From: Aspidapion aeneum
Lineage: Eukaryota > Arthropoda > Insecta > Coleoptera > Brentidae
Assembly (NCBI GenBank): GCA_963576565.1
Contig: OY755044.1
Coordinates: forward strand, 40,259,235 to 40,323,234
Direction of reading: 5' to 3'
DNA: 64,000 nucleotides
Under the pieces are notes generated by a model, which did no database searches, was not told where the DNA came from, and saw nothing but the letters and a program-made list of their open reading frames with translations. Below, in pieces: positions 43,101 through 55,369 of this stretch; the first letter of the stretch is position 1; every line of letters begins with the position of its first letter. The position numbers and the translations under genes are program-made.

Positions 43101-46100
43101 TGACAGTTTTTTGACAATTAAAAACTTTAAAAAATGCTAATTTTTTAACGAAACATCGTATCAATATACAGTTTTCGGAATATAGGAGACTACATGTTGC
43201 TCAATAGTTCGTCTTATAACCAAAAACTTCGTAAGGACATCAGTTTCTGATATTTACAAAAAACCTTTTTCAAGGCTGATATATTATCATGGCTTCACTT
43301 GAAGTATGCTAATAGGCTAGCTAGGAAGGTATCAGATCCCTCATGGATCCATTTATTTTACTAAAACTGAATCCGTCACTGATTTTATGATTCTACCAAA
43401 GATTAATATTTTTAATTAAAATTTTTTGTAAATTTTTTTGATTTCCCTTTATCAATCCACGAGATTTTTAAGTTTTTATAATTATAGGTTGGGAAACCTC
43501 CAGATTTCTTAAATTTTAATATTTTTAAAATATATTGATTAATCAGTTTGTTCAGTAGACCATTTTGATGAGCGCATTATAGGATACTAAAATAAAATAT
43601 AAATACAATATAATTTTTAATTAGGTAAATAAGACAAAATCAAAATGCGGTCTTCGGTATTTCATAAAATATTCTTGCTAAGAACTGAACATTTATTAAA
43701 GCTTTGGTATTCGAGATATTCACGAGAAACTCTAAAAAATTTTGGCACGCAAAAGTCTGTATTTATTTGTTAAAATATAACTGTGGCAGGAAGTTAAAAG
43801 GGGGTAACTCAGGTGTAGTAAAGCCTGAGTTTTTGTGTTTTTACCACAGATAAGTGCTGCTAGAATCTGTTATTTGATTTTTTTTTAGAAAAAAATTTGA
43901 ACTTTTTCAATTAAAATTTTTTTCAATGACAATTAAGTTTGATGTATGTAATTTTTTGTGATAACTTTTATTTTTGTTAATTTGTATGTCTTTGTACCCA
44001 ACATTTGGCTAAAGTTGTCGGATATATCAAATGTTTAGAATATCGGATGCAACAGTCATGATTTATTAATCTAACCTTTTGTCTTACAATTTTATCAGTA
44101 TATGTTTTTTATCTATTATTATTTAAATATTATGTAGGTCTTGACTCAGTAATATGTGGTATGTTTTGACTAACGCAACAAAGTAAGAGTTAATCAGAAT
44201 AAAGTTTTTAAATTGATAAGTGCCTACGCACTTAATAGAAAAACTACGCAGAATTTAAAAAAAAGAGGCTTGGTATTGCATTTATACTTGTTTTTGTTTT
44301 TGAACCGTTCTATAAAAAAATAATAAATACCTACGTAACAATTAATGTTTTTGTTTTTAAATTTGATGAAAAACAAAAATCATCTGATCGTATGATATTA
44401 TACGTTGTCCTTTTTAAAACAGGATCATTCTTAAATTACGTAACGCTTCAGAAGGGGGAGGCGTGGTTTAGCCTTGCGTTACACTTATTACACGATTTTT
44501 TTATGTATTATTTCTTAAAAATGCGTTATAATGGATGGGGGGGGGCGGCTCAGGAATCCTGAATTTTTGCGTTACGTAATTTAGCAATGTGTCGAGTTAT
44601 AAAAAAATTAAATGTATATTTTAAAAATAAATTATAAAGAGTAAGTAAATAATATGAAAATAACCGAGATACGGGGTGGTAAAGATTTTTTATTTTCGAT
44701 TCTTTTAAATAATAACTTATTTATAAACTTTTATTTTTGCATACAATTTTGGGATATGGGCAATTCTGTATACAATTATAAGGTGGCGGATTTCTAAAGT
44801 CAATAATTTTATTTTGATGACAATTTTCATACAAATTATTTTCCTACGTCTCACAGTGGGCTCCTTAAATGGGTAAAATGGCAAAAATCATATCTTGCAA
44901 ACTGCAAGTCTAAAATTATAAATTTTAGTACCGATGTTGTTAGTAAACTATAAGCTATACTTTCCATTTTAAATTTTAAAGCAAGGGATTGGCGGATCCA
45001 GGATGTCCGGTGGGGAGAGGGGTGGTCAAGGAGGCAGCATAAACCAAAACAATTTGTTTTTGCCGTTTTTTATAACTGTGAACTCTGAAGTCAATAAAAA
45101 CAACATGCAAATAAAATGGGCTTCAGTTAAAAATTTTTGAAAAATAAAGTAATTTTTGTGAAAATTTAAAAACTATTAAATTTATAAGAATTTGCGGATT
45201 ATGTAGCTATTTTTTTACTAGAACTAAAAAAAAAACTTTATGTCAAGGAGGGAAGTCAAACCCCAACCCCCCTGCCCCCTACCTGGATCTGCTACTGGAG
45301 CTAAGAATAAATTTCTCCTACCAGATTGCTTGGGCTCTCCTCCAAATAAAACGCATTAATGTTTTTAAGCATCTACAGTTCGCCTAAGAAATATATTTTT
45401 TTAATACTCGCGGTCATCTGCGGTGCATCTAGTCCACATTTTAAAAAAGTAAAATGCTTAGACAGTATTATATAAAAACGTAAAAAAGTTCTTTTGGGTC
45501 TTATTTAAATAGCGCAAAAAAAAATAAGTGTATTTAAAATTCAGTCTTTTAAAAATTAGGGCGCATCATTTCATTTTATGAATTTAAAATGCTTAGATAT
45601 ATTTGTCTCCTACATAATAGTTAGAACAATTATTTTTGAACTTATGCTTAAAAAACTCCTTGGTTTTATACTTAATTAAAATCGCTAAGAAACGCAAATG
45701 TTATACTGAAAAACAAACAAATTACCTCGCAAAAATTCCGATACAAAATAAAAACTGTTGAACATTTTTATGGTTCGGTTAAGAAATAAGAAATGTCTAA
45801 TATATATTTTTCTACAGGATGGCCCATCGTGTATCTCTGTCAGTCTTGCATTTAAAAGTGTATATTCTTTTTTTTTTAAACAACACTGTTTCCATCCGTT
45901 TCGCAATATAAAAAGTATTAAAAAAAAGTAATAAATCAACAATATTTTTAAAAATCTGGGTCAATTTGTTATCTGCATGTCTAATCTGGCAATGGACTCG
46001 AAAAATTTTAAAATTGTTTTCTGCGTAAAAATTAAGTAAAGTGATTTTTCAATAAATAAAAGCATGAGTGATGTATAAAAATTAAAGTAACAAGTGAGCG

Positions 46101-49100
46101 AATAGTAGCAAAAGGGCGAGTATCAAAAGAGGGAAGTAATAACAAGTGCGCCTGTTTTAAAATAGCACCAGTATCGAGAAAAAAAAAGAAAACCTGATTT
46201 GGCAAAAAGTAACCTAATCTGATCTGATTTAACCTAACTTGACATGATACACCCAAACCTATAACCTGGGGTACGTTCAGATAGCACGTCGGATGTGGTC
46301 GGGCGCACTCAAATCCGTTCAGACTGAAATCTAGGTGAAAGTTACTCTCGTTCATATTGGTCGAAAATAACGTCGGGCGAATCGCCTTTTACACCCTTCT
46401 CTATGAGGTGGGTGACAAACGCTCGACTTGCGCAGTAGGTATATAAACCAAGCCCCCAATTTAAAAAAAAATATATATTTTCGAAAATATTATATAAAAG
46501 TGGCATTTTCCATAAATAAATAATCAATTTTTACTTAAAAACACTCTTGTAGATGCAATTAAATGGATCCTTTACAGAATTTCATTTTGACTGTTTAGTT
46601 TCTACTTAGGAGAATGTAGAGAATGGACGTTTATTTTTATTTGGACAAGTTGTTATAGGAATATAAATAGTATTATACCTAGATATTACTTTGTGCTTTC
46701 AAATTAAAATAAAAGACATTTAAACTATGTATATTTGTATTCTTTATTTAATAGTAGATAATGTAACCATATAAAGAGGTTTGACATAATGTAATTAAAG
46801 ATCTCTCAACGCTTCAGCAAACACTTAATGATTGAGAATTTGTCTTCTTTCGCATTGTCACTGTCAAACGCTATTATATTATATCCTTTGAAAGTGTTGA
46901 GCACTTAAAACCTGTATTGCTTGTACGTACAACAAAGAAAATAAATTTACAGAAACCACAACTTTTAAATCTAAAACAAAACTTTATTTGTCTAATAAAA
47001 CTCTGTCAGCCACCAAAAATCGGGTACTCCAAAATACTCTCTATTTCCATTTTTCAAAATCAAAAAACACTTATTTGCGTTTTTGTTAATTCTACTAAAT
47101 AAACTGTAACAAATTTTTAAATCTGATCGAATTTATAAATATTTATCGGTTTCACAACGTTCTACGTCTTCCGATACCCAATCTCCACTTGTTTCTGTTT
47201 GCCCATAATTCATCATCTAGGCCTCTTATTCTTATTTCACTGTCTATTCCTTCTCTCCAGCTTCTCCTTGGCCGTCCTCGTTTTCTTCGGCCAGTTGGTT
47301 TCCATTGTAGGATTTGTTTAGGTAGTCTTTCATCATTCATTCTTTGTACATGTCCGTACCACACCAGTTGTTTTGTTTTTATATCATCCACGAAAGTACG
47401 TTCACCCACTGTCATAATTTCTCTTATTCTTTGATTTGTAACACTTTCTCTTTTTGATTTCCCTGCTGCTCTTCTCCAATAGTCCATCTCCGTAGCGAAA
47501 AGCATTTTTTCTGTTCTATCCTTGATTGGCCATACTTCTGAGCCGTATGTAATAATACTTTTTACAATGGTGTTATATCTAAGCTTTTTGTTATGTTTTG
47601 ATATACTTTGGTCCCAAATTGTTCCATTTAATAAAGTTATTGCTTTTCTTCCTTGTACGTTTCGATCTTTTATAGCTTTGTCTAGTGTTCCGTCAGCTGT
47701 AATTTTTAGACCTAAGTATTTATACTCATCACAGGACTGAATTCGCTGCCCGGTATTTAAGATTAGATCCTGCTTCGTTCCACCGATACACATATACTCT
47801 GTCTTATTGAGATTAACCTCTAGTCCCCACTTATTGTACTCTTCTATTAGTTTTCGTGTCATATATTCGATCGAATTTATCATTTTTAAAAAAATATGTT
47901 TTAAGGTTAGTTTATTACATCCATACCGTTCACAAAGGCAAGACGTCCGGCGATTTACCCATGACCTCATTCGCTCGGCAAGACGTCTCGCCCGACGTTT
48001 CAATCTGAACGTACCCCTGAGCTGCACAATCGCTTTTAACGCGTTGCATGCTTCGCAAACCACAAACAAAGGATTAGGTTTGGTTGTATTAGGGTTAGGA
48101 TTAGGTAAGTTCAGGTAAATTTAAGTTGGGTTGTGTCAGGTTAAGTTTTTTTTCGATACTGGCACTATTTTGTTTCCCGCCATTTTACATTGTTAATTTT
48201 AACACTTCGTTTTTTTTTACTTAGCTGATTCGTTCCAATGCCAAAAAGAAGTTTTACTTATTTCTTTTAAATTTACATTTCCTTATTAGCTAGGATGGAA
48301 AGGAAACGTGTTTTTCATTTTCAATTTGTTTTTGTTTTCAAAAAAATTGTTTTGATTTAAACATGTCTAGGTCGATGGCGCAAAATAAGTAAACAATGCT
48401 ACATAAAGACTGCACGTAGATACCTTCACATACTTTGAAAATCTTTCAGTTTGCCAAGATATTTAAAATGTATGTTGTTATTTTGCATGCAGTATTATTT
48501 GTGAACTAATTTTTTAAATAGATGGGAATGAATACTTTTAAAATTCAGCCAAATAGCAGCAACAACTAATTGGCTTAAAATTCCGCTGACTGATGCTTCT
48601 CGAAGGTGCATAAAAACGCTAATCAGCGTTGATCTGACCTAAAAGCAATGTGATGCCTTAGGTCACGGATGGATTATCTTCTTTTCAATCGATCTCTTTA
48701 TTGATCGATATATTGCAGTTTATTACTGGCCTGCTCTTGCTCTAGTTTCTCTCGTATATTGTATATTCTCACTGAGACAAAACGATCTACTAAACTTGGC
48801 AAGGGTGTCACATTGGCCAAGCAATGTTCTGAGGAGTCCGATAAGGACGAAAAGTCATCCATATTTATGTTTGCAGAAAAGCTGTTGTAGGTCACGGATA
48901 ATTTCTTTTTCTTTGCAATCGATCTTTTCAATGATCGATATATATGTAGCAGTTTATTCTCGCCTGCTCTTATTCCTAGTTTCTCTCGTATCTTGGTAGA
49001 TGGCGCTTCTTGCGAGGGTGTCACATTGCCCAAGCAGTGTTCTGAGAAGTCCCATAAGGACAAAACAGTTAACTGTCAACACTTATTAGGTGTCCATTAG

Positions 49101-52100
49101 ATCTTGCACCCACGTGAGGCTAAGCTTTCGAGGTACCCACGGAAAAATATGAGAGAAAAAAAAAACTTCTTTTTACCCGATCAGCCACAAAAACTTTTTT
49201 GATTAAATTCACGGGTATAGTTTTTGCAAAGTCAGTTGAACAAAGATAAAAGCCGACCATCGGCATATCCTTTATAGAAAGTGACATGGGCGGCGGTAGA
49301 TATACTCATGAAAATTATTTCATTTAATTATGGCGTAAACTAAAGAAATAAAAATAGATAATAAAACTTTCTATTCCTACAACTACAGGAACGACACTGA
49401 TTTATTTTCTAACTCTGCAGACTGCCGACTAAAGGGGTCCCGAAAAGCACACCCGAAAGCAATTAAAAGCGCATCTCAAAAAAATCTGCCAATCAGGTGC
49501 CGTCCATCCACCTGGGCTGGGTCGGTCGGAAAACAAAGACTTTGTGGTCGGACCGCAAAGAGCCGCGCCTCTTCTCTGTCGGAAGGGTTGAAATTATACC
49601 AGGAAGATTTTATATGAATTTGGATAACTTTTGAAGGGCAGAATGAAGCAAAATTTCATGAAGTCGATAGAACCCCGTATTAGGAGTTATTCAAGTGTCT
49701 TTGCAAAAACTATACTGAAATTCACGCTTATTTCTATTTTAAATTTTCGCAAATAAGCATAAAGTTTTTGCAAAGTCAATTGGACAAAGGTTAACGCCGA
49801 CCATCGGCATATACTTTAAAGAAAGTGACATGGGCGGCGGTAGATATACTCATAAAACTGATTTCATTTAATTATGGCGTAAACTAAAGAAATAAAAATA
49901 GATAATAAAACTTTCTATTCCTACACCTACAGAAACGACACTGATTTATTTTCTAACTCTGCATACTGCCGACTAAAGGGGTCGCGAAAAGAACACCCGA
50001 AAGCAATTAAAAGCGCATCTCAAAAAAATCTGCCAATCAGGTGTCGTCTATCCACCTGTGCTGGGTCGGTCAGAAAACAAATACTTTGTGCTCGGACCGC
50101 AAAAAGCCGCGCATTTTCTCTGTCGGTAGGGTTGAAATTATACCAGGAAGATTTTATATTAATTTGGATAACCTTTGAAAGGCAGATTGAAGCAAAATTT
50201 CATGAAATCGATAGAACCCGTATTAGAAGCATTTCAGGTGACTTTGCAAAAACTTACTTAAAATTACTATTATTCTTTAAACTTAGTGCAAAGATAGTGT
50301 TTATAAAAAACAAAACACCATGGCCTATAACACCTTTTAATACTACCCTTTTTTTTAGAAATGGCGAATTATAAAACTGGAATTATTTTAAAGTATAGTT
50401 TATGTGTGTGCTAGAGTCGCGATGTTGACATATTTTATTATTTAAATATATCAACAAACAGGGACGCTAGTTTCTGCTAATGCTTAAAAAGTAAAATTAC
50501 AAAAAAATCTACAGATACTATTTACTGCAATGAAAAATATGAATCATTTTTAAAAGCGCAAACCCATTTGTCATTAAAAACAAACAAATTAGTATAATAA
50601 TAAACTGCTTCTGACTCAAAAAAATATCGGATAAATGCGCAATAACCTCATTTTGTAAAGTAGATAGGTATATTTGAAATTCTGTTATACCTATCTAAGT
50701 ATAACAAGTTTATTATTATATTTTTCTGCTTATTTAATGTGACCCTGATGAGCCTGAATCTTTTAATCTACTTTTTTGGGGGTTTCAATTGAATAATGCA
50801 ATTAAAAATTCAGTACTTATAATTATATTGATATGACCTTCAAAATGATTACCTTTAAAATCAAAACGGTCTGGTTTTTATAAGTACTACATATTAAAAA
50901 TGAAAATAATGGATTTTGGGATTTTTATATTAATGTTTGATAAATTAAAAAAAAATTCCAGAGACACAATTAAAATAATAATTTTATTAAGTACTTAATT
51001 TAAATGTAAGGTTACTTGTCAGATTGCATGGGTATAAAAGGTATTTTTGTTTTTACTTAACGGATTAAATGTTATTTTAAAAAGTGTAAAAATCTTAAAA
51101 GAAGTTAATTAAAAAATTAATCTCCAACCAACCCCTGGTAAAATTAACAATTAATTTTAAACTAAACCAAACTGAAAATTTTTGAATATCATAAAATATT
51201 CAAAATATTTTTAAAGGATAAAAAATCTCAATATCCAAAAAGTATACATTGGCAAATAATTTTGATATAACGGGTGGGCCAAAAAAACGGGACAATTTTT
51301 TTTCCTTATAGCTTTAAAACTATACAATCGATTTTAATGGGACAAGCTGCACTTCATAGAGAATTAATCAGATTTTTGACTAAATATATATTTTTGTCCG
51401 CCATCTCAAAATCCAAGATGGTGGACGAAATTATGTACCCTTCAAAGATGCTCGTTTATTCTTGTGTTGCGAACATGTTTTAATTATTTTTTTTTAAATT
51501 AGTAAAAAAGCTGCATTCTTACCACGTAGAACAAGGTATGAACTTGCAAAATCAGAGCAGTGGTTCTAAAAAAATATATTTTTGTTTCAACCATTGTATT
51601 GCATATTATACGATTGCCTTGCCAATCATGTCTGCATTTATTTTCTTATAACTTCATTACTACCAAACCGATTTTAATGAAATAAAAAACATAACTGCTT
51701 TTTAAAGATCATGATCAAAATTTATCGAAATCTAAAAATTCAGGATGGCGGACAGAATAATACTTGATTCTTCAAAGTGGCGTGTTTATTCTTATTTTCC
51801 GAAAATGTTTTAGTTTTTTTTTGTAATTTATAGAAAATCGCTACTTTTCCCTCACACAACGACGTACAAATTAATAAAATCCGTGTGATGGTTCTCAAAA
51901 AGTATATTTTTGTTTTAACCATTTACAGATTCTACGAGAACATTGCCAATCCTGTCTGCATTCAATTCCTTATAAATTCGTTATTACTAAACAGATTTTA
52001 GTTAAATAAAAAAAATCGTGGTGAGAATTGATTGTTCTTTAAAGATCGTTATCGATATTTTCAACCATCTTGTAATTTAAGATGTCGGACAGAATCATAC

Positions 52101-53425
52101 TTGATTCTTCAAAATGGCGTGTTTTTATTTTTTTTTTATTTATAGAAAAACACTGGGTACTTTTCTTCCACATAAATAGGTACAAATTAATAAAATCAGT
52201 GCCGTGCTTCTCACAAAATCAGATTTTCTTTTAACCATTGTTTTACAAATTACACGATTGCATTGCCAATCCTGTCTACATTCATTTCTTTTTAAACTAA
52301 AAATAAAAAACATCATGGTGCAAAGTTTAAAGATCAATCAGTTTGCGTCATAATGTTTTTTATTTTACTAAAATTGGCTCAATAATAATGAATTTATATA
52401 GAACTTAATGCAGACAGGATTGGCAATGCAATCGTATAATTTGTAAAACAATGATTAAAGCAAAATCAGATTTTGTGAGAACCACTAAACCGATTTTATT
52501 ACTTTGTACCTTGTTAAGCGGGAGAAAAGTAGTGCTTTTCTATAGATTAAAAAAAACTAAAACATTTTTCAGAAAATAAGAATAAACACGCCATTTTGAA
52601 GAATTAAGTATGATTCTGTCCGCCATCTTAAATTTTTAAATAGCGATAAATTTTGATCATGTTCTTTAAAAAGCAATCAATTTTCACCAGGATGTTTTTT
52701 ATTTCATCAAATCGGTTTAGTAGTAATGAATTTATAAGCAAATAAATGCAGACTTGATTGGCAAGGCAAGCGTATAATATGCAAAACAATGGTTGAAACA
52801 CAAATATATATTTTTTTAGAACCATCAAACCGATTTTGCTCATTCGTACCTTGTTGTTCGTGGCAAGAATGCAGCTTTTTTTTCCGATTTAAATAAATAA
52901 TTAAAACATGTTCGTAACACAAGAATAAACGAGCATCTTTGAAGGGTACAATTTAATTTCGTCCGCCATCTTGGATTTTCAGACGACGGTCAAAAAAATA
53001 CATTTAGTCAAAACTCTGATAATTATCTGTCAAATGCAGTTTGTCTTATTAAAATCGATGGTACAGTTCAAAAGTTATATAGAAAAAAAAATTGTCCGGT
53101 TTTTGTTGGCCCACCCGTTACATTGAAAAAACATTAGACGGTGGATTCTAAACCATTTCTTTTTGTTTCAGGAACTAAAATCGTCTACGAGAAGAGCTTT
53201 TTAATGAACCTGCGCAATTCCCCAATTTCGAGAACGCCTCCAATTGCTGAGATCCCAGAGAACCTAATAAAGGGTTCAAACAGCAGTCCACCCAAGAAAT
53301 ACAACGGTTATAATAAGAAGAGAAACAGCATTGGCGGACAGAGAAGGAATTCTAGCAACCTTGATAACAGGAAAATCAGTTGGAGGGAGGAAGAAGACAA
53401 TAACCAATTCCACATGGATCTTTAG
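40191..53425 (+). CDS. eIF4E-binding protein (4E-BP / Thor)
   Basis: Two coding exons: 40191-40332 and 53172-53425, with donor GTAAGT, acceptor TTTGTTTCAG and matching phase; 131 aa. Residues 34-48 hold the two TPGG mTOR phosphorylation motifs (T36 and T45). YEKSFLM (53-59) is the canonical eIF4E-binding YXXXXLphi helix, followed by [10 protein letters not shown]. The C-terminus FHMDL (127-131) matches the TOS motif (FEMDI type) that recruits raptor. The protein represses cap-dependent translation when unphosphorylated. It is longer than the usual ~117 aa because of a basic, Ser/Asn-rich insert between residues ~80 and 115. The 12.8-kb intron holds most of the repeats listed below. AATAAA lies at 53585. 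Confidence 0.95.
40333..42150. other. 4E-BP intron, 5' part; no gene seen
   Basis: A short TTATTG run near 40424-40445, otherwise AT-rich sequence. No nested gene seen. Confidence 0.5.
42160..43330. repeat. diverged direct repeat inside the 4E-BP intron
   Basis: Bases ~42198-42430 and ~43058-43330 share, in order, TTTTAACGRARMA, ATAACCAAAAACTT, CAGTTTCTGATATTTACAAA and TATAGGCTAG. Spacing is about 880 bp. Likely two copies of an old interspersed element. Confidence 0.6.
43331..44432. other. 4E-BP intron; no gene seen
   Basis: AT-rich, no supported feature. Confidence 0.4.
44433..44583. mobile_element. small palindromic MITE
   Basis: AAATTACGTAACGC at the left pairs with GCGTTACGTAATTT at the right. 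The interior has a G-run (GGGGGGGGGC). About 150 bp. Confidence 0.7.
44584..46160. other. 4E-BP intron; no gene seen
   Basis: AT-rich. A GGCAGCATAAACC segment near 45031 resembles one near 40856. The 85-codon frame at 45685 on the minus strand is not supported. Confidence 0.4.
46269..48016. mobile_element. PIF/Harbinger-like element carrying a LINE fragment
   Basis: Ends GGGTACGTTCAGAT and ATCTGAACGTACCC are perfectly inverted over 14 bp. The 3-bp duplication CTG lies at 46266-46268 and 48017-48019, as in Harbinger elements. It encodes no Harbinger transposase. It holds a LINE reverse-transcriptase fragment (47152-47885). Confidence 0.75.
47152..47885 (-). pseudogene. LINE reverse transcriptase C-terminal fragment
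   Basis: The minus-strand frame carries the post-catalytic part of a non-LTR reverse transcriptase: [28 protein letters not shown], and ending with [14 protein letters not shown] and [16 protein letters not shown], both typical of the RT C-terminal thumb and tail region. The catalytic YADD-type motif is missing, since the copy is truncated on its 5' side. The frame continues in this direction into the Harbinger-like end, but those residues are not LINE-derived. Confidence 0.85.
48661..49070 (-). repeat. tandem duplication, ~215-230-bp unit, with coding-like frame
   Basis: GGTCACGGATRRATTWTCTT occurs at 48661 and 48890, and CATAAGGAC closes each unit. On the minus strand the two units give a 121-aa frame with an internal repeat: [20 protein letters not shown] followed by a KIREKL/NIREKL segment. 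The frame keeps open through both units despite divergence, which hints at a coding ancestor. No family recognised. Confidence 0.6.
49220..50265. repeat. ~545-bp direct duplication in the 4E-BP intron
   Basis: GCCGACCATCGGCATAT occurs at 49253 and 49797 and the next ~480 bp are near-identical (CATGGGCGGCGGTAGATATA, CTGCCGACTAAAGGGGTC, ATACCAGGAAGATTTTATAT). Copy-to-copy identity looks high, so the duplication is recent. The 80-codon frame at 50132 is not supported. Confidence 0.85.
50400..51265. other. 4E-BP intron; no gene seen
   Basis: AT-rich, no supported feature. Confidence 0.4.
51270..53118. mobile_element. large foldback element, TA-flanked
   Basis: Left ACGGGTGGGCCAAAAAAACG pairs with right CCCACCCGT; the arms extend to a centre near 52350. 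Each arm has about three ~300-bp subrepeats with GATGGCGGACAGAAT or CGCCATCTT cores, ACCGATTTTA and TTGCCAATCCTGTCTGCATT. It ends about 50 bp before the acceptor of 4E-BP exon 2. Confidence 0.85.
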
Positions 53426-53605
53426 AGTTAGTTTAGGTCAATTTTTGATTATTTATTAAGTTTTTGAAAAACTAAGATACAATTTAGGACTGACTAAAAA
53501 GTTAAAAAATGTTATTACCAATGTTCCCATGTTTTGCATTCAAAGTCAGCCTTTGTATATAAAATAACGTTAACGTAAAGATCGAATAAAGCATCAGCGA
53601 TTGAA
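53426..53605 (+). other. 4E-BP 3' untranslated region
   Basis: Follows the TAG at 53423-53425. An AU-rich ATTATTTATTAAG lies at about 53449, and AATAAA at 53585-53590 is the likely polyadenylation signal. Confidence 0.6.
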
Positions 53606-55160
53606 TAGACATATTGGTTTATAGATCGTCAATTGGTTGGACAACAAAGGAAGTAGGAGTTCTTTGTGGTTGGACTTTTACGTTAAGTCTAGTGCAGATT
53701 TGCGTAATTTTTTGTGAGAGAACTTTAACCAGAAAGCCGCATAAAGCCATAGAACCTATTATCCGCGCGGATTTTTTTCTGAGGCTTTGATTGGCTGAAA
53801 TTTTTGAATCAACCAATCAGAGCTTTATGTTTGTGATAAAAATAAAATAATTTTTGTGAGCTACAATGGCTCCTTTGTTGTTAAGGGTGAAATAAATGCT
53901 TCTTTGGAAATTAAAAATTACCTAAATTGAAACTCATTTGGAAAACAAATGGTTTGTTGCATGGGAATTCATTCTAATAAGCTTTTTTGCTAATAATTTG
54001 CAACTCTTGCTTAAGCACCTTTGCTTTCAAAGAGTTTTCAAAAGTAATTTAAATTAAATTGAATAAAATTTGACAATTAAAGCACATATTTTAATGTGTT
54101 GAAATTGGATTTAAGGTTACATTAAATTATCACTCTTATATGGTTAAAACAAAAAATATTTTAAAAGGTTTTAAAAACTTTTTAAGGAGTTTTCACAATG
54201 TTTAGCTAAAGGAAATCCTTGTATTTTAATTTTAAATTTATCTTTTTGTTTCTAATTCTAAAATTTACCTTTATTTAGGTTTCTGTTATTATTTCGATAT
54301 TTTTCAACAACGCCAAATATTAAAAAAATACGAATCTTTGATAACGGTTGATAAAATTAAGATAACAATGTGGTTATTTTTAGATAAATACCTAACATTT
54401 AACAGCAAGTACATACAAAATTTTAAGGTTTTAGGAAATTCAAAGTTTTCGAGTAATAAATAAATATAAATGAAAGGCTTGGGGGAAGAGGGAAACAAGC
54501 CACCTGTGTATAAATTCTTGAATGGGTGAAAGTCAAGTTGCGCATGCGATCAAACCTGATTTCCGCATCTCGATTGTTTCTGACGTAGGGAGATGCTCAT
54601 TCTCACCCTCACCCGTCTCAAGAATCCATCCACTGTTCTCATTTATGAGTTATTTCAACTTTTATATTTCAAGCAAATCCTGAAATCGTAATTTGTTAAC
54701 CTTACACATACTACGCAGTATTGCCAAAAATGTTAACAGATTTGCGTAAGAACAGGGATTTTATTTTTATTGCAATTATAAATTTATATAATCCCAAGAT
54801 TTTATAAATTGTGGCTGTTATCCTCTCCCTCCAAGCGCTTCAATAGAGATTCATTGAATTAAAAAAAAAAAACCTTAAAATGTTTTGAGATTTCAGTTAG
54901 GATGAAGGGATGAGAATTTGACTGTAAATTAGATAGGTATTTAATTATGTATGTAGTAACCAGGTAGCCAGGTACAATAATTTAATTTGTATTTCCAAAA
55001 TGTTTATTACTTTAGTTTAAGATATTTGTTAAAATTTTGTTTTATAGTTTGTAATAAATTTTTATAAGTATTTTTGTCGTAAAATCTCGTTATTAAAAGG
55101 TGCCCATTGTTATTAAATAATTTAATTTTTACTAAAGTAAAAATGTTCAACGATTATATT
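53606..55160. other. no gene seen
   Basis: Intergenic AT-rich sequence after 4E-BP. No supported coding region or element end. Confidence 0.4.
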
Positions 55161-55169
55161 ATATCGCAC

Positions 55170-55359
55170 CAGTAGCGTGTCGTGGATAAAATGGCGGAGG
55201 GGGCGAAGACCTTAAGAGGCGCAAATATAGGTATGGAAGTCAAATAAATTACAAACCTTTTTTTTAAAATAATAACACTATTAATTCTATTTTTTTCTCA
55301 AAGGACGCCAGGGGCGCCAAGCGCAGAGGGCGACACGCGCAGAGGGCGACACGCCACTG
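55170..55359. mobile_element. non-autonomous hAT-type element (190 bp)
   Basis: Ends CAGTAGCGTGTCG and CGACACGCCACTG are inverted; exact 8-bp duplication TATCGCAC at 55162-55169 and 55360-55367. A direct GCGCAGAGGGCGACACGC repeat lies near the right end. The target itself lies in an inverted-repeat sequence: ATCGCACATCCCCTTTG at 55361 and its inverse near 55580. Confidence 0.88.
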
Positions 55360-55369
55360 TATCGCACAT

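Larger units (their letters stand above)
46165..48170. repeat. outer inverted-repeat element split by a Harbinger-like insertion
   Basis: AATAGCACCAGTATCGAGAA near 46163 pairs with TTCGATACTGGCACTATTTT near 48150. Everything between 46269 and 48016 is a later insertion, so the original element was about 250 bp. Confidence 0.6.

Noticed and set aside
48064..48125. Telomere-like TTAGG repeat
   Set aside because: GGTTAGGATTAGGTAAG is too short and irregular to be a telomeric tract.
53619..53816. 65-aa minus-strand ORF after 4E-BP
   Set aside because: No family, no splice or promoter context; sequence looks intergenic.
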